From contig NZ_AUKG01000001.1 in assembly GCF_000424625.1 (NCBI RefSeq), forward strand, positions 1,922,001 through 1,986,000: a DNA stretch of 64,000 nucleotides, written 5' to 3'. This DNA is from Conexibacter woesei Iso977N (GTDB lineage: Bacteria; Actinomycetota; Thermoleophilia; Solirubrobacterales; Solirubrobacteraceae). A program made the translations under genes and the position numbers. The first letter of the stretch is position 1. Every line of letters begins with the position of its first letter. The notes below the pieces were generated by a model that worked only from the letters and a program-made list of their open reading frames with translations, ran no database searches and was not told where the DNA came from. Positions 34,597 through 42,032 of this stretch are shown here, piece after piece.

Positions 34597-35746
34597 CCCG
34601 CTGCAGCTCGCGGACCAGCCGGTCCCGCAGCAGCGCGAAGCCGACCGACGCGGAGATCGCGGCCAGCAGCCGGCGGTTGTCGGCGTCCAGCGGCTCGATC
34701 TCGTCGAAGACCATCACCAGCAGGCCGAGCACCTCGCCGGCGACCGCGACCGGGACGCCGACGGCGACCAGCCCCTCCGGCACGCCGAGCGCGTTCGCCG
34801 CCGTCTCCTCCAGCCACGCGCCGTCGACGTCGCGCAGCGCGCGGCCGATCTGCGGATGGGCGGCGACGGTCAGCGCGGTCGATCCGAGCGCGCCGCGGCG
34901 CGTCCCGTGCAGCGCCAGGCGCCCGGACACGTAGGAGGCGAGGCCGACATCCACGGCCTGCGTCTGGCGGATCAGGATGTCGAGCGCGCTGGCGATCACG
35001 TCCGGCCCCGGCTCGTGCTGGAACTCGGCGGCCAGGCCGCCGAGCGCGTCGAGCCAGCGGTCGTGGCGCTCGTCGCGGCGGCGCAGGCGCGCCAGCTCGT
35101 CCTCGGCGGCGGCCAGCGCCACGCGCGCCTCGTGCTCGCCGCGCGTCTCGACCCCGACGATCGCCACGAGCGGCCGCTCGCCCGGCGCGCCGGGCAGCCG
35201 GTAGACCATCGAGCGCGAGCGCAGCGGCCGCGACCCGGCGCTGACGACGCTGCCGCCCCACGGCGGGTGCTCGACCTCGATCGGGCGCAGGTCCTTGACG
35301 AAGTGCTCGCGCAGGACCGCGCCGGTCGCCTGCGCGGCGACGCCGCCGAGCAGCTCGCCCGGCGCGGGGGAGCCCTCGACCGCCCGCAGCGCCGCGTTGC
35401 ACCACGCCATCCGCAGCGGCTCCGGGCCGCTCACGAGCGCGACCGGGACCGGCGCGCGCTCGACCGCGTGGCGGAACGCGCCGAGCGCCGGGGCCTCCAG
35501 CGGCTCGGTCGCGCGGGCGGCGTCGATCGCGTCGGGCAGCGGCGTGCCGGACGCCGCCGCGTGGCGGATCGCCACGACGCGCGCCGCGTCGGCGAGCGCG
35601 TAGCGGCGCGGCCCGGACCCGACGCGCACCGGCTCCGGGAAGCCGAACCGGCGCTCCCAGGTGCGCAACCGGTCGCGTGAGACGCCGGTCAGCTCCGCGA
35701 AGCGTGTCGCGCTGACCGTCTGACCACCCTTGTCCACGTCGGACAT
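34523..35746 (-). CDS. MerR-type HTH regulator with PAS/GAF-like sensor domains
   Basis: A 407-residue regulator from the ATG at 35746. Residues ~10-75 are a MerR-like winged HTH (FAELTGVSRDRLRTWERRFG, then GPRRYALADAARVVAIR). A PAS-like segment (~90-215) follows, then a short helix and a C-terminal GAF-like domain (~245-390; ASALDILIRQTQAVDVGLAS and VGVPVAVAGEVLGLLVMVF). It resembles DICT-domain/MerR sensors in stress regulation. It is divergent from the second sigma factor, with a 14-bp inverted repeat between them. Likely role: autoregulator and regulator of that sigma gene in response to a small ligand (inference). Confidence 0.82.
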   Translation of the reverse strand: MSDVDKGGQTVSATRFAELTGVSRDRLRTWERRFGFPEPVRVGSGPRRYALADAARVVAIRHAAASGTPLPDAIDAARATEPLEAPALGAFRHAVERAPVPVALVSGPEPLRMAWCNAALRAVEGSPAPGELLGGVAAQATGAVLREHFVKDLRPIEVEHPPWGGSVVSAGSRPLRSRSMVYRLPGAPGERPLVAIVGVETRGEHEARVALAAAEDELARLRRRDERHDRWLDALGGLAAEFQHEPGPDVIASALDILIRQTQAVDVGLASYVSGRLALHGTRRGALGSTALTVAAHPQIGRALRDVDGAWLEETAANALGVPEGLVAVGVPVAVAGEVLGLLVMVFDEIEPLDADNRRLLAAISASVGFALLRDRLVRELQRASRPAPPTGRFARPPGAGAPPPGG

Positions 35747-35800
35747 GGCACCAGTTGTTGCCGTCCAGACGGTTGTCCATTCGTGTCCACCTTGCGTGCC

Positions 35801-35845
35801 CATCCCCAGAAGTGAGGATACGGCCCATCCCCACTTCTGGGGATG
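35801..35845. promoter_or_regulatory. Perfect 14-bp inverted repeat, candidate operator
   Basis: CATCCCCAGAAGTG at 35801-35814 is matched by its exact reverse complement at 35832-35845, separated by 17 bases. The arms are centred ~31 bases apart, close to three helical turns. The element lies between the MerR-type regulator (start 35746) and the sigma factor (start 35878), 33 bases before the latter. It suits an operator bound by the regulator; as RNA it would form a hairpin in the sigma leader. Confidence 0.6.
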
Positions 35846-35877
35846 GCAGGGCAGGGGACATCTTCCGTGGAGGGGCA

Positions 35878-36639
35878 ATGAGCCTGACGATGGCGACGGC
35901 CGCGCGCACCGATGACGTGCGCGGGCTGTTGGAGCGTTGGCACTACCAGGGCGACCGTGCGGCGCGCGACGAGGTCGCCGCACGCATGCTGCCACTGGCG
36001 CGCAGCCTGGCGCGCCGCTATGCGAACAAGGGCGAGCCGCTCGACGACCTCGAGCAGGTCGCGTGCGTCGGCCTGATCAAGGCGATCGACCGCTTCGACC
36101 TCACCCGCGAAGTGCGCTTCGCGACCTACGCGGTCCCGACGATCGCGGGCGAGCTCAAGCGCCACTTCCGCGACCGCGGCTGGATGATGCGCGTCCCGCG
36201 CGAGGTCCAGGAGCTGAGCGGCAAGATCGGCGTCGTGCGCGAGCGGCTCGTCCATGATCTTGCTCGCTCGCCGTCCGTGGCCGAGCTGGCGCGGGCGACC
36301 GGCGCCGACGAGGACCGCGTCGTCGAGGCGCTCGCCGCGGCCGAGGCGTACCGGACGCTTTCGCTGGACCAGCCGTTCCAGGACGGCACCGGCCCGCTGG
36401 AGGCGATCGGCGACGACGACCTCGGGTTCGAGCGCGCCGAGGCGCGCGCGATGCTCGCCGAGGGGCTGCACGAGCTGCCGCCGCGCGAGCGTGAGATCGT
36501 CCGGCTGCGCTACTTCGAGGGGCTCACGCAGCGTGAGATCGCCGAGCAGGTCGGGATCTCGCAGATGCACGTGTCGCGCCTGATCCGCCGCACCGTGCAG
36601 CAGCTGCGCGAGCGGATCGCGATGCCGGCCGCCGCCTGA
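35878..36639 (+). CDS. Second SigB/SigF-type sigma factor
   Basis: A 253-residue group 3 sigma factor, a paralogue of the one at 33811. The ATG at 35878 is chosen over an upstream in-frame ATG because GGAGGGG (35869-35875) precedes it and because the upstream extension would cover the inverted repeat. Region 2 (LARSLARRYANKGEPLDDLEQVA), the core RFATYAVPTIAGELKRHFRDRGWMMRVPRE in pieces, and region 4 HTH (LTQREIAEQVGISQMHVSRLI) are clear. It probably drives a stress regulon. An 11-bp hairpin starts 11 bases after its stop. Confidence 0.92.
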   Translation: MSLTMATAARTDDVRGLLERWHYQGDRAARDEVAARMLPLARSLARRYANKGEPLDDLEQVACVGLIKAIDRFDLTREVRFATYAVPTIAGELKRHFRDRGWMMRVPREVQELSGKIGVVRERLVHDLARSPSVAELARATGADEDRVVEALAAAEAYRTLSLDQPFQDGTGPLEAIGDDDLGFERAEARAMLAEGLHELPPREREIVRLRYFEGLTQREIAEQVGISQMHVSRLIRRTVQQLRERIAMPAAA

Positions 36640-36649
36640 GGGTGTAGAA

Positions 36650-36678
36650 CGTCGGGCGCCGTCCCATGGCGCCCGACG
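36650..36678 (+). promoter_or_regulatory. Hairpin with a start codon in its loop
   Basis: CGTCGGGCGCC (36650-36660) and GGCGCCCGACG (36668-36678) form a perfect 11-bp stem with the loop GTCCCAT. The ATG of the next gene (36666-36668) begins in the loop and ends at the first base of the descending arm. It could end the sigma-factor transcript, hold the start in a structure that limits translation, or both. Confidence 0.5.
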
Positions 36679-37181
36679 ACGACCCCATCCCGCAGCAGCC
36701 GAAGGAGGAGGCCCGTCGCGGCGAGGACGAGGCCGAGCGGCTGGACCGCGAGCTGATCGAGCTGCTCAACGAGCTGCGCGTCGTGATGCCGGGCGTGCAG
36801 GTGCTGTTCGGGTTCCTGCTGACGGTGCCGTTCCAGCAGCGGTTCGTGGACGTGACCGCGTTCCAGAAGAACGTGTACTTCGTCACGCTGCTGCTGACCG
36901 CGGTGTCGATCGCGTTCCTGCTCGGGCCGTCGGCCTTCCACCGCCTGACTTTCCGCCACGGGCAGAAGCCGTACCTGATCCACCTCGGCACGCGCCAGAC
37001 GATCACCGGGCTGGTGTTCCTGGCGCTCGCGGTCAACGGCACGCTGCTGCTGCTGAGCGACTTCCTGTTCGGCACGACCACCGTCGTGATCGTGATCGCT
37101 TGCACGGGAGTGCTTTTCACGTGGCTGTGGTTCGGGCTGCCGCTGTGGCGGCGGTCGACGCGCCATCGTCGCGAGTGGTGA
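36666..37181 (+). CDS. DUF6328 family membrane protein
   Basis: A 171-residue protein. A charged N-terminus (~1-30; EEARRGEDEAERLDRELIELLNELRV) is followed by four predicted membrane helices (~40-55, 70-88, 112-130 and 135-155). It matches the actinobacterial DUF6328 pattern, with RVVMPGVQVLFGFLLTVPF as its hallmark. Function is unknown. It lies between the second sigma factor and the encapsulin operon, 28 bases ahead of the Pro-rich gene, so it may be cotranscribed with either. The start codon falls in a strong hairpin, hinting at translational control. Confidence 0.82.
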   Translation: MAPDDDPIPQQPKEEARRGEDEAERLDRELIELLNELRVVMPGVQVLFGFLLTVPFQQRFVDVTAFQKNVYFVTLLLTAVSIAFLLGPSAFHRLTFRHGQKPYLIHLGTRQTITGLVFLALAVNGTLLLLSDFLFGTTTVVIVIACTGVLFTWLWFGLPLWRRSTRHRREW

Positions 37182-37209
37182 CCGCGGGTCGTGGGGTAGG
37201 TCGGTCCCG

Positions 37210-37392
37210 ATGACCGTGTTGGAAGTCCCGCAGCCCGTCGAACCGCCGACGCCCGTCGTGCCCGAGCCCGCGCCGACGCCGGCCGTGCCGGAGCCCGGTC
37301 CGGGGGTCGAGCCCGAGCCGGTCGGTCCGGACGTCCCGGAGCCGGACGCGCCGCGCGAGGACCCGATCGATCCGCCCGCTCCGGCCGAGTAG
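37210..37392 (+). CDS. Short proline-rich acidic protein in the encapsulin operon
   Basis: A 60-residue protein, almost wholly Pro, Glu, Val, Ala and Asp (VPEPAPTPAVPEPGPGVEP). It has no signal peptide or membrane span and should be disordered. It ends 10 bases before the ferritin-like cargo gene. Proline-rich disordered peptides can act as tethers or cargo adaptors, but nothing shows that here. Composition bias makes it possible that this is a chance open frame; the compact gene spacing argues for a real gene. Confidence 0.5.
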   Translation: MTVLEVPQPVEPPTPVVPEPAPTPAVPEPGPGVEPEPVGPDVPEPDAPREDPIDPPAPAE

Positions 37393-37402
37393 ATTCCGGG
37401 AC

Positions 37403-37795
37403 ATGGGCTTCGACCAGTACCACGAGCCTCCGGAGGAGCTGCCGGAGGAGACCCGCACGTTCGCGCGGCTGTGCGCGTCGCTGACCGAGGAGGCCGAGGC
37501 GATCGGCTGGTACGAGCAGCGGCTGGCGTTGGAGAAGGACCCGCAGGCGCACGCCGTCATGAGCGATGCGGTCGGCGAGGAGTACAAGCACTTCGCGATG
37601 GACCTGGAGTTCCTGCTGCGGCGCAAGCCGAAGTGGCGCGAGATCGCGCAGGGGGTCCTGTTCCAGGAGGGCGACATCGTCGAGCACGGCGAGGCCGCCG
37701 AGGCTGCCGCCGGCGAGGGTGAGGACGACGGCGATGCCGGCGGTCCGGGCGACGGCTCGCTGGGCATCGGCTCGCTGAAGGCGGTGTCGCTGTGA
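37403..37795 (+). CDS. Encapsulated ferritin-like protein (EncFtn cargo)
   Basis: A 130-residue protein of the encapsulated ferritin family. Two helices carry the iron-oxidising residues: E29, E30, E32 and W36 in SLTEEAEAIGWYEQR, and E59, E60 and H63 in VGEEYKHF, matching the di-iron and entry ligands of Rhodospirillum rubrum EncFtn (offset 2). EncFtn forms an annular decamer that oxidises Fe(II) but stores it only inside an encapsulin shell (established). A Gly/Asp/Glu linker leads to SLGIGSLK (119-126), the encapsulation targeting peptide. The stop overlaps the encapsulin start as GTGA. Confidence 0.95.
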   Translation: MGFDQYHEPPEELPEETRTFARLCASLTEEAEAIGWYEQRLALEKDPQAHAVMSDAVGEEYKHFAMDLEFLLRRKPKWREIAQGVLFQEGDIVEHGEAAEAAAGEGEDDGDAGGPGDGSLGIGSLKAVSL

Positions 37796-38601
37796 GCGCC
37801 GGGCATCTGCTGCGCGGCCACGCGCCGATCTCCGAGAAGGCGTGGGGGTTGATCGACGAGGAGGCCAAGGCGCGGTTGACGCCGGGCCTCGCGGGGCGGC
37901 GGCTGGTCGACTTCGAGGGGCCGAAGGGGTGGGAGCACTCCGCGACGTCGCTGGGACGGGTGAGCGACGAGGAGATCTCGCCTCTGGATCACGTCGAGGG
38001 GCGCGTCCGGCGGGTGCTGCCGCTGGTGGAGGTCCGGGCGCGGTTCGTGGTGTCGCGGGCCGAGCTGGCCGCGGGCGACCGCGGGGCCGAGGACGTCGAC
38101 TTCGACGAGCTGGACGCCGCCGCGCAGCGCGTGGTCGTCGCCGAGAACACGGCGGTCTTCCACGGCTGGAGCGACGCGGGGATCGACGGGATCGCGCGGC
38201 AGTCGCCGCACGACGCGATCCCCTGCGGCGACGAGGTCGACCGGTACCCGTCGTTCGTGGCGCGCGCCGTCGAGACGCTGTTGCGCAACGGCGTCGGCGG
38301 GCCGTACGCGCTGGCGCTCGGGCGCGAGGAGTACACGCGCGTCATCGAGATCGCCGAGCGCGGGGGAGTCCTGCTGTTCGACCACCTCCGCAAGATCCTT
38401 GGCGGGCCGATCGTCTGGGCGCCCGGAGTCGACGGAGGCGTCGTGCTGTCGCAGCGCGGCGGCGACTTCCTGTTCGACTCGGGCCAGGATCTGGCGGTCG
38501 GCTACGAGTCCCACGACGCCGAGAACGTGACGTTGTACCTGGAGGAGTCCTTCTCCTTCCGCGTGGCCTCGCCGGAGGCCGCGGTCGCCATCGTCCGCTG
38601 A
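37792..38601 (+). CDS. Family 1 encapsulin shell protein (linocin M18-like)
   Basis: A 269-residue HK97-fold shell protein from a GTG start. Family motifs include APISEKAWGLIDEEAKARL at the N-terminus, RRLVDFEGPKGWEHSATSLGR, GWSDAGIDGI, and YTRVIEIAERGGVL near residue 180-195. The C-terminal EDxTLYLEESFSFRV-like segment is read as ENVTLYLEESFSFRV. Subunits of this size normally form ~60-mers with pores for small ions. The shell should hold the ferritin-like cargo coded directly upstream. Whether other proteins are also packaged is not visible. The next gene starts almost at the stop. Confidence 0.96.
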   Translation: MSAGHLLRGHAPISEKAWGLIDEEAKARLTPGLAGRRLVDFEGPKGWEHSATSLGRVSDEEISPLDHVEGRVRRVLPLVEVRARFVVSRAELAAGDRGAEDVDFDELDAAAQRVVVAENTAVFHGWSDAGIDGIARQSPHDAIPCGDEVDRYPSFVARAVETLLRNGVGGPYALALGREEYTRVIEIAERGGVLLFDHLRKILGGPIVWAPGVDGGVVLSQRGGDFLFDSGQDLAVGYESHDAENVTLYLEESFSFRVASPEAAVAIVR

Positions 38602-38602
38602 G

Positions 38603-39046
38603 TTGTCGGTGCCATTGACAACGCCACCGCTGTCCGGGGTCCGGGCGGCGGTGGCGGCGCTGGAGTCCGCCGGGCTCGAAGTCGCCCTCGGCGGCTCCGG
38701 CCTCCTGGCCGCCCACGGCCTCGTCGAGCGCGTGAACGACTGGGACCTGACGACCGACGCGCCGGTCGACGCCGTCCTCGAAGCGCTGTTCGCCGCCGAG
38801 CTCCCGGTCTTCGCAGCCCGCGACGGGGCACCGGACGAAGCACCCCACGCCTCCCGCGCGCTCTTCTCCCTCCGCGGCTCTGTCGACCTCATCGTCGGCT
38901 TCGCCCTGCTGGACAGCGACGGGACCCGCATCCCCCTCCCGACGCGCGTGACAGGCCACTGGAACACCCTCCCGCTAGGTGACCTCGCGGTCTGGCGCCA
39001 GGCCTACACCCTCCTAGGCCACCCCACCCTCACCTCCACCCGCTGA
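38603..39046 (+). CDS. Nucleotidyltransferase-like protein
   Basis: A 147-residue protein with a GGSGLLAAHGLVERVNDWDLTTD segment, in pieces, typical of minimal nucleotidyltransferases (GS then DxD) related to AbiEii/MNT-type enzymes. The third Asp may lie in VDLIVGF. The start is uncertain: TTG at 38603 follows the encapsulin stop by one base, with GTG at 38609 as an alternative. It appears to be the last gene of the encapsulin transcript. Its substrate is unknown, and no HEPN or other partner is adjacent. The stop lies in a 7-bp hairpin (39040-39056). Confidence 0.65.
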   Translation: MSVPLTTPPLSGVRAAVAALESAGLEVALGGSGLLAAHGLVERVNDWDLTTDAPVDAVLEALFAAELPVFAARDGAPDEAPHASRALFSLRGSVDLIVGFALLDSDGTRIPLPTRVTGHWNTLPLGDLAVWRQAYTLLGHPTLTSTR

Positions 39047-39056
39047 CCCTCAGCGG
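39040..39056 (+). terminator. Short hairpin at the end of the encapsulin transcript
   Basis: CCGCTGA (39040-39046) and TCAGCGG (39050-39056) form a 7-bp perfect stem with a 3-base loop over the TGA stop. There is no T-run. It is a plausible terminator of the encapsulin operon. Confidence 0.4.
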
Positions 39057-39437
39057 CGCGCCCTCAGCACACGCGCGCCCTCCCCGCAGCACCACCTTCG
39101 CCCGTCCCGCGGCCACCGGTCGCAGCACCGCGAACGCCCGGATGAAGGCGCTTCGCTTGGTCGTCGTCGCTCCCGGCACCGCGACCGGTCGCGGTCTTCG
39201 CCGTCGGCCGTCCGGCATGGGCATCGAGGGGCGCGACTCGGGGTTGCGGTGATGTGATCGCTGCGGCCGCGGCGATCGGTGCTGGGCCTGGTGGTGCCGC
39301 GGGGCGGGGAGTTCGGGATCGAACGAAAGGTCAACGGTGCAAAAGGGTTCGTATAGAACCCAAATGCACCGTTGACCCCGTCGAGCTGACGCTTCGGCCC
39401 CGGACCCCGCCGGCGCCACCGCAGCGTCGAACCGGGG
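39047..39437. other. Gene-free stretch with a large palindrome
   Basis: No convincing gene on either strand; the open frames here lack domains and conflict with each other. Apart from the hairpin at its left edge and the 49-base palindrome at 39329-39377, I see only GC-rich sequence. It separates two convergent units. Confidence 0.55.
39329..39377. repeat. 49-base interrupted palindrome
   Basis: GGTCAACGGTGCA (39329-39341) is the exact complement of the right arm at 39365-39377. Inside, GGGTTC (39345-39350) pairs with GAACCC (39356-39361), leaving two A3 bulges and a GTATA loop. It is clearly AT-richer than its surroundings. A two-way terminator between convergent genes, a protein-binding site or a remnant mobile end are all possible. 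Confidence 0.6.
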
Positions 39438-39950
39438 CTAGGCCAGCCCCTCCGCCTCGTACTCGCGCAGGTACCCCTCGAACAGCCGGCGGTGGCCCTC
39501 CTCGTCGCGGAGGATCGCGATGACCATGTCGTTGGTCACCGGGTCGGTGCCCTCGGTCGCTTCGATGATCGCGTTGTAGTGCTCGATCGCGCCGGTCTCG
39601 GCCTCGATGACGCCCTTGATCACGTGGACGACGTCGGTCTGGTGCGCGGGCGGCTGCAGGTAGGACTGCTCCGGCGTGAACTCCAGGGAGCCCGGGACGA
39701 CCCCGTACAGCTCCTTGATCCGCGTCGCGAACTGCTGCGCGTGACCGAGTTCCTCCTGGATGTCGGTCTGCAGCGACTCGATGATCTCCTGGGCCCGGAC
39801 GCCGTCCGGGTTGATCGAGTTGGTGATGTAGCTGATCACGGTCTCGATCTCCATCCAATAGGCCTTCTTGAGCATCTCGATGATCTGCTCGCGCTCGGCC
39901 GACTTGTCATCCGCCAGGATGCCCTGGCTCGCGTTTCGGGTCGTGCTCAT
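39438..39950 (-). CDS. Ferritin-like (bacterioferritin/Dps-type) di-iron protein
   Basis: A 170-residue four-helix-bundle protein from the ATG at 39950. Candidate iron ligands fall in order: E in MEIETVISYITNSIN, E and H in IQEELGHAQQF, E and H in EAETGAIEHYN, and E/H in ILRDEEGHRRLFEGYL, the pattern of ferritin-like oxidases. No heme-ligand methionine is obvious. It has no encapsulation targeting peptide, so it is probably free in the cytosol and distinct from the EncFtn cargo. It is divergent by ~18 bases from the DJ-1/PfpI gene, suggesting shared stress control. Confidence 0.85.
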   Translation of the reverse strand: MSTTRNASQGILADDKSAEREQIIEMLKKAYWMEIETVISYITNSINPDGVRAQEIIESLQTDIQEELGHAQQFATRIKELYGVVPGSLEFTPEQSYLQPPAHQTDVVHVIKGVIEAETGAIEHYNAIIEATEGTDPVTNDMVIAILRDEEGHRRLFEGYLREYEAEGLA

Positions 39951-39968
39951 GCGGCAAGCCCTACCCAC

Positions 39969-40535
39969 ATGAGCACGACGCTGAAAGACAAGAAGGTCGC
40001 GATCCTCGTCGCCAACGAGGGCATCGAGCAGGTCGAGCTGACCGAGCCGCGCAGGGCGCTCGAAGACGCCGGCGCGACCGTCGAGCTGCTCGCGCCGGAA
40101 ACCGGTGAGGCCCAGGCCTTCAACCACCTCGACAAGGCCGACGCGTTCCCGGTCGACAAGGCGGTGGGCGACGCCGACGCGTCCGACTACGACGCCCTCA
40201 TGCTTCCCGGCGGTGTCGCCAACCCCGACAACCTGCGCACGCACCCGGAAGCGGTCGAGTTCGTCCGCGCCTTCTTCAAGGACCACAAGCCGGTCGCCGC
40301 GATCTGCCACGCGCCCTGGACCCTCATCGAAGCCGGCGTCCTCGACGGCCGCACCGTCACCTCCTGGCCGTCGCTGCAGACCGACCTCCGCAACGCGGGC
40401 GCCACCTGGGTCGACGAGGAGGTCGTCGTCGACCAGGGCCTCGTCACCTCGCGCAACCCGGACGACCTCCCGGCCTTCAACGCCAAGATGATCGAGGAGA
40501 TCGCCGAGGGCGCGCATGCAGGCCAGACGGCCTAG
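39969..40535 (+). CDS. DJ-1/PfpI family protein
   Basis: A 188-residue member of the DJ-1/PfpI superfamily (class I glutamine amidotransferase-like fold). The nucleophile elbow is AAICHAPW with C113 and H114; E17 in ANEGIEQVE is the supporting acid. The family includes YhbO-like stress proteins, deglycases/glyoxalases and the Pyrococcus PfpI protease. The conserved Cys-His-Glu supports an active enzyme, but which activity is unclear. The start is 18 bases from the divergent ferritin-like gene. Confidence 0.92.
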   Translation: MSTTLKDKKVAILVANEGIEQVELTEPRRALEDAGATVELLAPETGEAQAFNHLDKADAFPVDKAVGDADASDYDALMLPGGVANPDNLRTHPEAVEFVRAFFKDHKPVAAICHAPWTLIEAGVLDGRTVTSWPSLQTDLRNAGATWVDEEVVVDQGLVTSRNPDDLPAFNAKMIEEIAEGAHAGQTA

Positions 40536-40568
40536 CACTCGCGGCACCGCATATTGTCCGTGCTCGGC

Positions 40569-42017
40569 ATGGCGATCTCTCGCCGAGCACGGAACATCCT
40601 CTGGACTCGCGCAGCAAATCGCTGTGCGATCTGTCGCTGCAAGTTGACGCGCGACGGCTCGTCCGGCGACCGTGAAGCCGTCCTCGGTAACGAATGCCAC
40701 ATCGTCGCCCGTTCCGCCGTCGGGCCTCGTGGAGCCGCGGACCCTGACGGCACCGTAGACGATTACGGCAACCTCATCCTGCTATGTGCGAACGACCACA
40801 AGCTGGTCGACGATCAGCCGGCGAAGTACACACCGGAGTGTCTCAAGGACATCAAGAAGACACACGAGGGCTGGGTCGACGAAGCACTCGATTGGCGCGC
40901 CGCGCTTACGGACGCCGCATGGGAGGAGATCCGCTCTCGCGTTCCGTTGCCCGACCTTCCTCCAACGCAGGACAGAGTGCCGCGCGGATCTTCGATGCTC
41001 ACCGGTCTCGCGCTCTACACGTACGCGACTGCGGAGTTCCTCGACGCTGAGAGCTTCGTGGCGTACGTTCGCGCGGCCGGAGATCTCGTGCTGGCGTACA
41101 GCTACGAACGTGGCGACCTCCGCGTGTCCTTCACCGACGACGGAACGTTCGCGCACGTCTTCGATCTCATCGAGATATCCAACGTCGACGATCTCATCGA
41201 CGATCTCCACGAGGTGGATGAGGACGGCCCTGAGGATGGCGCTGCGTACGCCCGGGGCCTTGGCCGGGCCCTGCGCGACACAGCCGCCGGAGCCGGTGCG
41301 AGCGAGTTGGTGGTCTACTTCGGCGACGCGGAGGGCGTAGATCTCGCGTTGGGCTTCCGCTATCGCGACGGCCAGGTCGTCGGAGGCGCCGGGTACAGCG
41401 GTGCGTTCACCGGTGCGTTCACGCCGCTTACGCTCGTCGAGTCCTTCGACATTACCGAGCCCATCCGGCTTGAGATGAGCCTTTGGCCGTTCGCCGACAT
41501 GCTCCATGAGGGACCCGCCGCGCAGGCTGGGCTCGCTGCGAACCTCTTCGCCATCGCGATCTACGACGCGATCGAACCCCAGCTCGACGCACAGCTCGTC
41601 CCCAACAGGCACCGCGACCGGCTTCGAAGGACGCTGGTCGACCGCATGTACGAAGCGCTGTTGGTCATCGACGCCGAGCCATCGAAGACGCTCTACGAGT
41701 GGGCGTTGGCGAACTATGGTGAAGAGCCGCTCGGCGGGCTGAGCGCGGTCCTGCCGAACGCAGCGGCAGATGCCGCGAGATCGATCGCGGTGTCCGGCCG
41801 GCTGAGCGGAGGCCAGACGGAACGCCTGACCAAAAACGTGGTCGACACGGCGTACGAGCTGATCGGGCTCTTGCCGCAGCTGGCCGAAGAACACCGCGGT
41901 CACGACGCGCTCGTCCAAGCGTTCACGAAGCTCCCGACCCACTGGGTAGAGCCCAAGGCGCGCAAGCACGTCCGGAAGGTTCTTCCGCATGACGTGGCAG
42001 AAGAGGCTGCCGGTTAG
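40569..42017 (+). CDS. HNH nuclease domain fused to an uncharacterised ~380-residue region
   Basis: A ~482-residue protein. Residues 1-85 are an HNH endonuclease: C19/C22 (CAIC), H44 in NECHIVARS, N68 in GNLILLC and C73/H77 complete a zinc-stabilised beta-beta-alpha site, with a DxHK-like end. The remaining ~380 residues match no family I know. They look like alternating sheets (LALGFRYRDGQVVG) and helices, with no membrane span. Base use is visibly less GC-rich than the flanking genes, hinting at recent acquisition. The ATG at 40569 is chosen; TTG 40554 and GTG 40560 are in frame. DNA cleavage in defence or repair is a guess based on the HNH domain alone. Confidence 0.75.
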   Translation: MAISRRARNILWTRAANRCAICRCKLTRDGSSGDREAVLGNECHIVARSAVGPRGAADPDGTVDDYGNLILLCANDHKLVDDQPAKYTPECLKDIKKTHEGWVDEALDWRAALTDAAWEEIRSRVPLPDLPPTQDRVPRGSSMLTGLALYTYATAEFLDAESFVAYVRAAGDLVLAYSYERGDLRVSFTDDGTFAHVFDLIEISNVDDLIDDLHEVDEDGPEDGAAYARGLGRALRDTAAGAGASELVVYFGDAEGVDLALGFRYRDGQVVGGAGYSGAFTGAFTPLTLVESFDITEPIRLEMSLWPFADMLHEGPAAQAGLAANLFAIAIYDAIEPQLDAQLVPNRHRDRLRRTLVDRMYEALLVIDAEPSKTLYEWALANYGEEPLGGLSAVLPNAAADAARSIAVSGRLSGGQTERLTKNVVDTAYELIGLLPQLAEEHRGHDALVQAFTKLPTHWVEPKARKHVRKVLPHDVAEEAAG

Positions 42018-42032
42018 GCGCAAGAACCCCTG

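Noticed and set aside
39254-39523. An 89-codon plus-strand frame near the 49-base palindrome
   Set aside because: It is Pro/Arg-rich low-complexity sequence that spans the palindrome and runs into the opposite ferritin-like gene.
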